Below are positions 27,177-35,224 of a stretch of 64,000 nucleotides of DNA, one piece after another. The stretch comes from FEN-1350 sp964386005. GTDB taxonomy: Bacteria; Planctomycetota; Phycisphaerae; Sedimentisphaerales; Anaerohalosphaeraceae. The stretch covers positions 39,265-103,264 of the forward strand of contig CAYLSB010000008.1 of the NCBI GenBank assembly GCA_964386005.1, read 5' to 3'. Position numbers and translations under genes: made by a program. The notes under the pieces were generated by a model. The model made no database searches. It was given only the letters and a program-made list of their open reading frames with translations, and was not told the origin of the DNA. Each line of letters starts with the position of its first letter. Position 1 is the first letter of the stretch.

Positions 27177-27350
27177 GAAAAATTTGGGATTTGTTGAATA
27201 TTGGGGAAGATGACTTGTCGGACAAGGAAAAGCAAAGATAAAATATAAAAGATCAAAATTGTGGAATGGATTCGCAGGGGCGGCGAACCCATACGATTTT
27301 CCGGGCGGACACCGAAGGCGCCAAGAAAGGATTTCGGGATTTGAGAATGG

Positions 27351-27467
27351 ACCCCGGATCGAGTCCGGGGTGACACGTCAAAAAAGGGGTCAAACCCTCA
27401 ACCGCATTAAAGGGTTCGACCCCTGTTTTTGCATGCGTTTCATCTGGATGCCGGCTTGCGCCGGCAT
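27351..27467. repeat. Cluster of three REP-like hairpins
   Basis: Hairpin 1, 27351-27371: ACCCCGGA and TCCGGGGT. Hairpin 2, 27385-27424: 14-base arms aggggtcaaaccct and agggttcgacccct with one mismatch, flanked by A and T runs. Hairpin 3, 27448-27467: ATGCCGGC-TTGC-GCCGGCAT. Hairpins 1 and 3 resemble the short GC-rich palindromes scattered between genes in many bacteria; hairpin 2 may have inserted between them. Confidence 0.65.
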
Positions 27468-27689
27468 GACAAAAGGGCGGATACCATCCGTCCCTACGGG
27501 CACAACCGAGAGGGTTGTCTTCATCGGCCGTGCGTTGATGGATTACCACCGGCGGATTTCTGGACTCGGCGGGTTTGGGATTTTGGGCGCACCAGTTTCG
27601 CCAGTTTGCGCTCATCAGGGCTATGTCGATACCGGTCAGTTCTCGGCACTGGCCGATATAGACGAAGAATATGATAACCCGATGAACAC

Positions 27690-27727
27690 AAAAGCCCCCG
27701 GAAACAATTTCTGTTTGCCCGGGGGCT
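27690..27727 (-). terminator. Rho-independent terminator of the S8 protease gene
   Basis: On the minus strand, a 9-bp stem AGCCCCCGG/CCGGGGGCT with an 18-base loop, followed by TTTTG, about 46 bases after the protease stop. Confidence 0.75.
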
Positions 27728-27773
27728 ATCGAGGACAAATCTGTTCAAGAGTTTACAAAGCCGACGAATTCGA

Positions 27774-30227
27774 TCATGGCAAATTCCAGGTACCTGTAAC
27801 CGAAGAATAAATGCCGTCAAAAGTATAGCCCGACTTTTCGACTTTTTTCAGCGTCAAAGTAAATACCAGGGGCTTTTTTGTCTTGACTTCCTTGGACTCA
27901 AATGTGACAAATCCATCCCCGGATGTTGTTCCGCTGGCCACATTGCGCACAGCGCCGCTCCATTGGCCTGTGACAGTTACTCCTTCCACATCCTGACCAT
28001 TTTGATCGACGACATGCACACGTACAGAGGCGGTTACAAGGTAGGAAGTCCCACTCTTTCGATGAGTGAAGGTCATCGGCGAAAGCGTCGCGGATAACGT
28101 ACCGCTTGGGGGAGGGGCGGTAACGGTCAGAGAAACCGTGTTACTGCCAATACCAAGGAGGGTGGCTGTGATCAAAGCAGTCCCGGCGTTGACTCCCGTG
28201 GCCAGTCCTGAACCACTGATGGTAGCGACAGGAGCGTTGCTACTGGCCCAGGTAACCTCCAAAGTTAGATCCTTCGTAGTGCTGTCGGAATACGTACCGG
28301 TTGCCGTATACTGCTGGGTACCCCCGATCACAACCGAAGCGTTCGAAGGAGTGACGGCGATGGAAGACAATGTCACGGGGGGACTTGTCACCGTCAGCGA
28401 GGCTGCGCCTTGAACGCCGTCGAAAGCGGCCGTGATATTAACGGTGCCCGCGCCGACACCCTTGGCCAGCCCTGAATCCGTGATGGTGGCGATCGAGATA
28501 TCGCTGCTTGTCCAGGCGACTTCTGAGGTTATATCCAGCGTGCTGCCATCGTAATACCAAGCAGTGGCTTTATACTGCTGAGTGTCATCAATCTCTATCG
28601 AAGCAGTTTCCGGGTTTATGAAGATAAATGACGGGGTCGGGATGGGCTCCGTTACCGTCAGCGTTGCTGTACCCTGAATACCACCACCAAAGGTAGCTGA
28701 AATCAAAGTGGTCCCCGGTCTCAAACTTGTGACCAGCCCTGAATCCGTGATGGCAGCTATCTGGGTGTCGCTACTCTTCCATGTGACGATTGTGGTTATA
28801 TCCTTGGTGGTGTTGTCGGAATACGTACCGGTGGCGGTATATTGTTGTGTGGTCTCATCATATGTGCAGCAGGTTAATATCCTTGCTTCCTGTGGGGTTA
28901 CTGAGATGGATGTCAGTATCGGTATCGGGGGCTCTCCCCCGCCCAGGGCTCTGTAGGCATCGACGATACCCCAGCCGTATGTGGGATCCCAGCCCGGATC
29001 TCCTTTGTCCTCCGCAGTCGACAGGAGAATGGTTCTGACTTCGTTGGGTGTTGGGAGTTCCCCCGTTGATCTCAACCGATTGGAAATGACCAGAGCCGCA
29101 ACGCCCGAGACATGCGGGGCGGCCATCGACGTACCCTGAGAGAGCCAATAGCCCCAGCCCAAGGGTTTCGTTTTGAACGAGTACATCTCTTGGAGAACGC
29201 CATCCACCATTCCATCGCCGTTCAGATCTACGCTGGTATCACCGCCGGGAGCGGTCAAGTCCAGAGCGGGCCCGCAGTTGGAGTACCAGGCAACTGTCTC
29301 TTGGTATGTTGTGGCTCCAACGGCGATACAGTATGCATTGTATGCCGCCGGATAGCCGACTGGGGAGGGGGTGCTTCCAGATTGATTCCCGGAGGAACAT
29401 ACGATCGTCACGCCCTTTGAATAGGCGTATGCCACGGCATTCTCGAGAGTGATGGACGGCAAAGCCCCGCTCAAACTCATGTTAATGACTTGGGCACCGG
29501 CATTTGCGGCAAAATAGATACCCTCGGCTACAACTGAGTATGAGCCCAAGCCGCTCCTATCGAGCACTTTCACCGGCAGGATGGAACATCCGTAGGCCAC
29601 TCCGGCAACCCCCACCCTATTGTTTGTACTCTGAGCGATTGTACCCGCCACATGGGTTCCATGTCCATTGTCGTCAGTCGGATCGGAATCGTTGTTTATG
29701 AAATCGAAACCGCCGGAGGCCGGTACGCCATCGGGTCCACCCAGCTTGACCCCTGTATCGATGACGGCGACTGTAACACCCGATCCTGTCGATAATTCCC
29801 ATGCCTCTTTCATGCCAATGCCGCCGAAGGCCGAATTGTCGAGATGCCACTGATAGGCGAAATAGGGATCGTTTGGGGTCATATCCACATGGGCGATGTG
29901 ATCCAACTCGGCATACTCGACGTTCGGATTATCCGCGTAGATGTTGACCATCTCCTGCGGAGGAACGGATTCCGGAAATGTGAGGACCCGGAAATTTCCA
30001 AACCGGCTCTTATGGGCGATCTTCGCGTTGCTCTTCTGGTTGATTTGTGCGATCACGCTCTCGTTGACACCTGGGCGGAACTTGATGATGATCCGGCCGG
30101 GCATGTGGTCCGGGCCGTTGTAGGTCATCGGCTGCTGAGCAAGGGTGTTATGCGCCCCGAATCCTGTATTAGGAATACAGATGAACACCAGTGTCACGAC
30201 GAACAGACGAAAGTTTATTCGTGTCAT
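27774..30227 (-). CDS. Secreted subtilisin-like S8 protease with Ig-like repeats
   Basis: An 817-residue exported serine protease. After a signal peptide (to about residue 24) comes an inhibitor-like prodomain (GRIIIKFRPGV to VEYAELDH). The catalytic domain then shows D157 in VAVIDTGV, H189 in DNGHGTHVAGT, the oxyanion region SSGNQSG and S366 in GTSMAAPHVSG. Three bacterial Ig-like (Big2) repeats follow at about residues 430-710, each with a YxATGTYSD-type strand and a sentence of the form GLxTxxxxGTxxI, and a final beta domain of about 100 residues. No sorting tail is visible. It is probably a free extracellular or surface protease and has its own terminator. Confidence 0.93.
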   Translation of the reverse strand: MTRINFRLFVVTLVFICIPNTGFGAHNTLAQQPMTYNGPDHMPGRIIIKFRPGVNESVIAQINQKSNAKIAHKSRFGNFRVLTFPESVPPQEMVNIYADNPNVEYAELDHIAHVDMTPNDPYFAYQWHLDNSAFGGIGMKEAWELSTGSGVTVAVIDTGVKLGGPDGVPASGGFDFINNDSDPTDDNGHGTHVAGTIAQSTNNRVGVAGVAYGCSILPVKVLDRSGLGSYSVVAEGIYFAANAGAQVINMSLSGALPSITLENAVAYAYSKGVTIVCSSGNQSGSTPSPVGYPAAYNAYCIAVGATTYQETVAWYSNCGPALDLTAPGGDTSVDLNGDGMVDGVLQEMYSFKTKPLGWGYWLSQGTSMAAPHVSGVAALVISNRLRSTGELPTPNEVRTILLSTAEDKGDPGWDPTYGWGIVDAYRALGGGEPPIPILTSISVTPQEARILTCCTYDETTQQYTATGTYSDNTTKDITTIVTWKSSDTQIAAITDSGLVTSLRPGTTLISATFGGGIQGTATLTVTEPIPTPSFIFINPETASIEIDDTQQYKATAWYYDGSTLDITSEVAWTSSDISIATITDSGLAKGVGAGTVNITAAFDGVQGAASLTVTSPPVTLSSIAVTPSNASVVIGGTQQYTATGTYSDSTTKDLTLEVTWASSNAPVATISGSGLATGVNAGTALITATLLGIGSNTVSLTVTAPPPSGTLSATLSPMTFTHRKSGTSYLVTASVRVHVVDQNGQDVEGVTVTGQWSGAVRNVASGTTSGDGFVTFESKEVKTKKPLVFTLTLKKVEKSGYTFDGIYSSVTGTWNLP

Positions 30228-30459
30228 GTCTCTACCCTCCGAAAAAAAACGTGCACTGCATCCAAAACCCTATGTTGGGCTCTTTGAACTGGAGTAAACA
30301 TTATAAGCACAAGCTCAGGGGCATGTCAAGAACTTTTTGAGTTCCCTTTTGAATTCATTCGGATCTATATTATACTTTCAAGCCCGATATGTCGATTATT
30401 TGAGCCGGCCCGTACCGGAAATCCATCCCATCCTGCGAAAACGGAGCGGGTTTGAACAT

Positions 30460-33400
30460 TTACTCCCACTGGACGGCGGCTTCGAGGGATTTGCCTGCGG
30501 GGACGTCGCTCGGTGTCGAGAGGGTGAAGACCACACGGGAATCGGACTGGACCGTTTTGGCTTCGACGGTTTTTCCATCGAGGGTCAGAGCGGCCGATTT
30601 TAGTTTTTTACCATCCGGTATTGCTGCAATAAAGGTCCGGACGGGGACATGGCCCCACTTGACCTCGACGCGCGAGACCTGGCGGCCGGGAGAGCGAAGC
30701 TGGACAAGATTGCCCCAGCCCTCGGCGGCGGTGAAAAAGCCCGTAAAGTCTTCCGGTTTGTAGTTGGGCGCAAAACCGATCAGGGCGCTGGGCCCGTCGT
30801 AAAGATATCCCTGCAGGGCCAGCACGCAACCCCAGGCCGACATTGAGCGGGCATAGTGATCGCCGCATTCGACTTCGTTCCAGGGATTGTGTTTGGCGCC
30901 GTCATAGCGGAGATGAACGGCACGAATGACGGAGAGGCCCTCGGTGATCAGACCGTCGTAGATCATGTTAGCGGCGACCTGATATTCGATGCCGGTCCAG
31001 ACCTCGTTGCGGTAGAGGACGGCATCCTTGTGGAGATGTTTGGACTTGGGCCATGTGCAGATGAACAGACCGGGTTCGCCGGGATCGGCATAGGGACGAT
31101 CGGCGGGGTAGGCCTTGTTCTGCGGGCCGACATCCGGGGTCCAGTTGTATTTCCAGACGGAAGCCAGGGCGGTGCGGACCTTTTCTTTTGGATAGAGGTA
31201 GCCGAGGTCAAGCTGATGAGCCCAGTTCTGTCCGAAAAGCTGATCGGCCAGACAACCGCGGGCATATTGATTTTTTGGATGCTTGGCCAGATCGACTTCC
31301 TGAATGAAGTATTCGCCGTCGAAGAGGCGCTGGACGCTGAGACGATCGCCTTCGGCGGCGATCTTTTTGCAGCGGGCGGCGAAGTCGGGATCGGACATGA
31401 TCGAGGCCATTTGCTCGCCGGCCTTGAGGGCAGCCAGGTAGAGCGAACCGATGAACGTATTGGGGCCGTAGAAGGCGATGTCGTAGGTGTTGGGCTGTTC
31501 GCCCTCAATGAGGCCATCGTCGTTGCCGTCGGCGCGGATGAGAAATTCGAGCGCCTGTTTTATTTTAGGATAATGTGACTTTAGAAAGTCCGTATTTTGG
31601 CTGACCAGATGTTCTCGGTAGGCCTTCAGTACGGACCCGGCCTGGCCGTCGAAGGCGACGCCGGTGTTGAGTCCGCGATGGCCGATGGCGCCGTCTTTGG
31701 GATTGAAGCCGTCGCCGAAGTCCTGCCACTGGCGAACGCTGCGCTCCAGTTGCGGAAAGAGCCGGGCCATCGAGTGTTCGTAGTTCCAGACGTGGTTACA
31801 GGTTCCATTGCAGCATCCGACGCCTTCCCAGGCCCAGAATCGGCCGGACTTCCACCACTGGCAGGTTTCCGTGGCCAGGTTGGCGGTGGGCATCATCAGC
31901 CGCTGATTGAGCCAGTAGGGCAGCGTAGTGTGCTTATAGTACGTTTCATGAAATAGGACCGTATCACCGAACAGCCGCTGCGAATTGGATCGGATGTATT
32001 CTGCGACATCGAGGGAACCGGTGAAGAAGTTGGCGTACATATTGCCGACGGGATTTCCGATGGGTTCGATGGGCCGCATGCAGTCATACCCGCGGTTGTC
32101 CTGACGACGGTTGGGGAAGTACCAGGATAAAATAAATGTGACCTTCTTCGTCTCGCCCGAGTCCAGTTTGACGGTTGTTCCGACGGCTCCGAGCCGTTTT
32201 TCACCCAGGGCATAACGAGTTACGGCGGGACCTGTCAGCTTGCCCGCAGCAAGAAGATCCCGCAGCTTGACCGATGAAGCCACCTCTGCGACAGCCCATC
32301 CCTTGCCGTCCAATACGGTTAAGGCCATATTGCCGAAATAGGGATGATCTTTCGGAAACTCCATTTGGATGTCGGGCGGCAGGTTGGAAAAATGGATATC
32401 ATCGACGTTGATGTGCCCCCAGCCCTCGGTGGCGTTATCGACGATTTCCAGGAAGGCCGTTTTGCCGATGTACGACGTGACATTCCACCAGCCCGGTTCA
32501 AGCCGCTCGCTGTTGCGGCCTTTGGCCGAGTGGACGATTTGGCCGTCGATCAGCAGGTTCATGCAGGTTTGTTTGGAGAAGGAACCTCCGCCAATCAGGA
32601 AACAGATGTATTCCCGTTTGATTTCGATGGGCTTGGAAATCATCTTGCCGGTGAGTTGGTCGCTGCCGCCGAGATACGAGTTGACCAGATATTTGCCGTT
32701 GAAACCCGACACGGGATTTTGTTTGTCCAGCGTTCCGGCGGCCGGGGATTTGCCGAAGGCCTCGCCGTGGATTGTCCACTTGCCATAACCGGATTCGAAA
32801 TCGTCAAACATCTCGACAATACGTTCAACGGCGGGTTTGTCTCGGGACTCGACCAGTTCAAAAACGACCGATTTTCTTTGCGAAGCGATTTCGGTACGAT
32901 TGCTGCTGTCGCCGATGGTCTTGCCGAGCAGGTCCAGGCAAACCGGATTCTGCAGCCAGCCGGCCAGGGTCGCCTCCACGGATTTTCCCGAGGTGTTCTT
33001 CAGCGTATACTGCAGAATCGTCGCCGGGATCGCGGAGTCCTTTGGGTTGAGGGGAATAAACGGCGAGAAAATCGTCGCCTCGATCGCCACCGGAAGGGAG
33101 GGCTTGTCTTTGGTATCATACAGGATTTTGGCGATGGGGTATTCCCCGATAAAGCCGATATTGTCGAAATCATCTCGATTGAGCGACCGGACGACAACGG
33201 GGGAATCGCCGCTTTTGATCGCCACAGCGAATCCCTGATCGATATACCCGGCGGGGCGGGCGGGTTTATAGCACACGGAATATTCACCCAGCGCGGTATT
33301 GAAGCATGAGGTGGATTCAGCTCCATACCCGGTGTTATAGGCGTTATTGGCGATCCACCACCATGCCAGGGTACCGTCGCCGCGGACGTACAATTGACCC

Positions 33401-33603
33401 GCACAAATCCCGCCGCAGGGCATCCCCAGCATTTCCAGTTCCGTTCCGCGATAGACCTTCTGGGGCTCGGGTTGAGTCAAACCGGCCATCCATTCGGCCG
33501 AAAGGTTTTTGTCCGAAGGAACATAGTGGGGTGAGGGTTGCTCCTGGGCCAAGGCCATCGACAAACCGAATCCAACGATCAGAATGCATCCAAATGTACG
33601 CAT
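30460..33603 (-). CDS. Secreted GH116-like glycosidase with inserted beta-sandwich module
   Basis: A 1047-residue exported protein with signal peptide ending near ALAQ. Family GH116 (glucosylceramidase/beta-glucosidase type) is indicated by LGMPCGGICAGQLYVRGDG, the WEGVGCCNGTCNHVWNYEHS barrel segment and QPNTYDIAFYGPNTFIGS, where the aspartate of NTYD matches the family acid/base. Between the N-terminal beta domain and the barrel, residues about 265-407 form an extra module (FESGYGKWTIHGEAF to NVDDIHFSN) that resembles the N-terminal module of the protein at 62329. Substrate may be a beta-linked glucoside or xyloside. It faces the phosphohexomutase gene head to head. Confidence 0.87.
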   Translation of the reverse strand: MRTFGCILIVGFGLSMALAQEQPSPHYVPSDKNLSAEWMAGLTQPEPQKVYRGTELEMLGMPCGGICAGQLYVRGDGTLAWWWIANNAYNTGYGAESTSCFNTALGEYSVCYKPARPAGYIDQGFAVAIKSGDSPVVVRSLNRDDFDNIGFIGEYPIAKILYDTKDKPSLPVAIEATIFSPFIPLNPKDSAIPATILQYTLKNTSGKSVEATLAGWLQNPVCLDLLGKTIGDSSNRTEIASQRKSVVFELVESRDKPAVERIVEMFDDFESGYGKWTIHGEAFGKSPAAGTLDKQNPVSGFNGKYLVNSYLGGSDQLTGKMISKPIEIKREYICFLIGGGSFSKQTCMNLLIDGQIVHSAKGRNSERLEPGWWNVTSYIGKTAFLEIVDNATEGWGHINVDDIHFSNLPPDIQMEFPKDHPYFGNMALTVLDGKGWAVAEVASSVKLRDLLAAGKLTGPAVTRYALGEKRLGAVGTTVKLDSGETKKVTFILSWYFPNRRQDNRGYDCMRPIEPIGNPVGNMYANFFTGSLDVAEYIRSNSQRLFGDTVLFHETYYKHTTLPYWLNQRLMMPTANLATETCQWWKSGRFWAWEGVGCCNGTCNHVWNYEHSMARLFPQLERSVRQWQDFGDGFNPKDGAIGHRGLNTGVAFDGQAGSVLKAYREHLVSQNTDFLKSHYPKIKQALEFLIRADGNDDGLIEGEQPNTYDIAFYGPNTFIGSLYLAALKAGEQMASIMSDPDFAARCKKIAAEGDRLSVQRLFDGEYFIQEVDLAKHPKNQYARGCLADQLFGQNWAHQLDLGYLYPKEKVRTALASVWKYNWTPDVGPQNKAYPADRPYADPGEPGLFICTWPKSKHLHKDAVLYRNEVWTGIEYQVAANMIYDGLITEGLSVIRAVHLRYDGAKHNPWNEVECGDHYARSMSAWGCVLALQGYLYDGPSALIGFAPNYKPEDFTGFFTAAEGWGNLVQLRSPGRQVSRVEVKWGHVPVRTFIAAIPDGKKLKSAALTLDGKTVEAKTVQSDSRVVFTLSTPSDVPAGKSLEAAVQWE

Positions 33604-33682
33604 GATCCACGCCTCCAGTTAGTTTTATTATTATCGCACGACTGACCCGATCGTACTATCATATCCGAGGCGATTTGTCGAA

Positions 33683-33699
33683 GGGTTTTTGAAAAACCC
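33683..33699. promoter_or_regulatory. 17-bp palindrome, possible operator
   Basis: GGGTTTTTGAAAAACCC, arms of 8 bases around a single G, lying 16 bases upstream of the candidate -35 of the phosphohexomutase gene and within the divergent region shared with the GH116 gene. Position suggests an operator, but no regulator is known. Confidence 0.35.
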
Positions 33700-33715
33700 G
33701 GCGGAATCAGATTTA

Positions 33716-33743
33716 TTGACAATTTCATTGCCGCCGGTAAGAT
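33716..33743 (+). promoter_or_regulatory. Candidate promoter of the sulfatase operon
   Basis: TTGACA, 16-base spacer, TAAGAT. The transcript would begin about 45 bases before the phosphohexomutase ATG. The -35 matches consensus fully, the -10 at four of six positions. Confidence 0.45.
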
Positions 33744-33795
33744 AAGGTGACGGAAGCAATTCAGGACGGCAAAAACATGCACTGGAGCGGATGGT

Positions 33796-35172
33796 ATGGA
33801 TACTTCCATTTTTAAGGCGTATGATATTCGGGGGGTTTATCCGGATCAGGTCGATGAAACGGCCGCATGGAAGATCGGGCACGCGACGGCGCAATTTTTA
33901 CGGTCGTTGCTCCGCGGGTATGAGCGCGGACTGGCCAACGCCCAGTGTTTGTGTGTGGGACGGGATATGCGCACGCACAGTCCGCGGCTGGCCAAGGCCC
34001 TGATCGAGGGAATGAACGCCACCGGGGCCAACGTGATCGATATCGGGATGATCGACACACCGCAAATGTACTTCGCCATCAATCATCTGGGAACCTGCGG
34101 AGGCGTACAGGTGACGGCGTCCGACAACCCGGCTAATTATAACGGATTTATGATTTCCGGAAAAGAGGCCAAACCCGTCGGGGCCGACACGGGCCTGAAG
34201 GATATCAAACACATCGCCTCATCGCTTCTGCATACCCGGGGCAAAGGCGATGGCTCCGTGGAGCACTGCGATCTGACGGACGCGTATAAGAAACATGTTC
34301 TGAAATTTCTCAATCCACAATTGCGCCCGTTGAAGATCGTGGTCGATGCCTCCAACGGAATGGCGGGGAAAATCGTTCCGTTGATCTTCGGGGATCTGCC
34401 GATTCAGTTGATCGGACTGAATTTCGATTACAGTGGAACCTTCGCCCATGATCCCGATCCGCTGCTGGATGCCAATCTCGAAGAACTCAAACAGACGGTT
34501 CTGGAAGAGGGAGCCGATGTGGGGATCTGTTTTGACGGGGACGCCGATCGGCTGGTTGTCGTCGATGAGAAAGGCCGGACGATCGGATGCGATCTGTTGA
34601 CCGCGTTGATGGTGCCGTATTTCCTGCGCGATAATCCCAAGATGACCATCGTATATGACCTGCGCAGCAGCCACGTGGTTCCGGAAGAAATTCTCAAGTA
34701 CGGCGGCATTCCCCGCCGCGAGCGTGTCGGACAGGCGTATATGAAAAAGACTCTTCGCGACAGCCACGCGATCTTCGGCGGCGGGTTGAGCGGACATTTC
34801 TATTACCGTGACAATTTTTATGCCGACTCGGGAATGATTACGCTGGTACATCTTTTGAATCTTCTGAGCGAGTCCGATCTGCCGATCGGCGAGCGGGTTC
34901 GGCCTTTGCAGAAATACTGGGCCAGCGGCGAGGTCAATTGTGAGGTGGAAGATCCGGAGGCGGCGTTGAAGGAACTGGCGCGTCATTTTTCCCAGGGCCA
35001 GCAGGACGATCTGGACGGCCTCACGATCCAGTTTCGAGACTGGTGGTTCAATTCGCGTCCTCACCCCACCGAGTCGTTGTTACGTCTGAATATCGAAGCC
35101 AATAATCCAACGCTCCTGCAGCAGGTATTTAATGAATTGAGAGAGATTCTCGGCCATCCGGTCGATCATTGA
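33796..35172 (+). CDS. Phosphomannomutase/phosphoglucomutase-like protein with altered substrate motifs
   Basis: A 458-residue member of the alpha-D-phosphohexomutase family, which moves phosphate between C1 and C6 of hexose phosphates. The phosphoserine is S109 (QVTASDNPANYNG, with Asp replacing the usual His of TASHNP) and the metal loop is CFDGDADR (D247, D249, D251). Two substrate loops deviate from the family: the sugar-binding GExSGH reads GGLSGH, losing the glutamate, and the C-terminal phosphate loop RxSNTEP reads RPHPTES. GGAG precedes the start. It heads the sulfatase run with a 52-base gap to the first sulfatase. It may be a mutase with altered specificity or a non-catalytic relative. 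Confidence 0.86.
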   Translation: MDTSIFKAYDIRGVYPDQVDETAAWKIGHATAQFLRSLLRGYERGLANAQCLCVGRDMRTHSPRLAKALIEGMNATGANVIDIGMIDTPQMYFAINHLGTCGGVQVTASDNPANYNGFMISGKEAKPVGADTGLKDIKHIASSLLHTRGKGDGSVEHCDLTDAYKKHVLKFLNPQLRPLKIVVDASNGMAGKIVPLIFGDLPIQLIGLNFDYSGTFAHDPDPLLDANLEELKQTVLEEGADVGICFDGDADRLVVVDEKGRTIGCDLLTALMVPYFLRDNPKMTIVYDLRSSHVVPEEILKYGGIPRRERVGQAYMKKTLRDSHAIFGGGLSGHFYYRDNFYADSGMITLVHLLNLLSESDLPIGERVRPLQKYWASGEVNCEVEDPEAALKELARHFSQGQQDDLDGLTIQFRDWWFNSRPHPTESLLRLNIEANNPTLLQQVFNELREILGHPVDH

Positions 35173-35224
35173 TCTCTGGGATCGAAAGGCCGGAGGGCTT
35201 GGAATATTGGAATAGGAGATGGGT

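Larger units (their letters stand above)
27061..27773. other. Intergenic region between small-peptide operon and S8 protease
   Basis: About 0.7 kb. It holds the candidate promoter at 27147-27176, a run of three different hairpin repeats at 27351-27467, and the protease terminator near 27690-27727. Reading frames in it are broken by these repeats and none looks like a gene. Confidence 0.65.

Noticed and set aside
27059..27241. 60-codon plus-strand frame overlapping the small peptide start
   Set aside because: Weak AAGG site, no recognisable domain, and it conflicts with the better supported minus-strand peptide and candidate promoter. It cannot be fully excluded.
21329..27300. tRNA-Gln as the attachment site of a genomic island
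   Set aside because: No integrase is present, no second copy of the tRNA 3' end was seen, and the tRNA 3' end points away from the AT-rich stretch.
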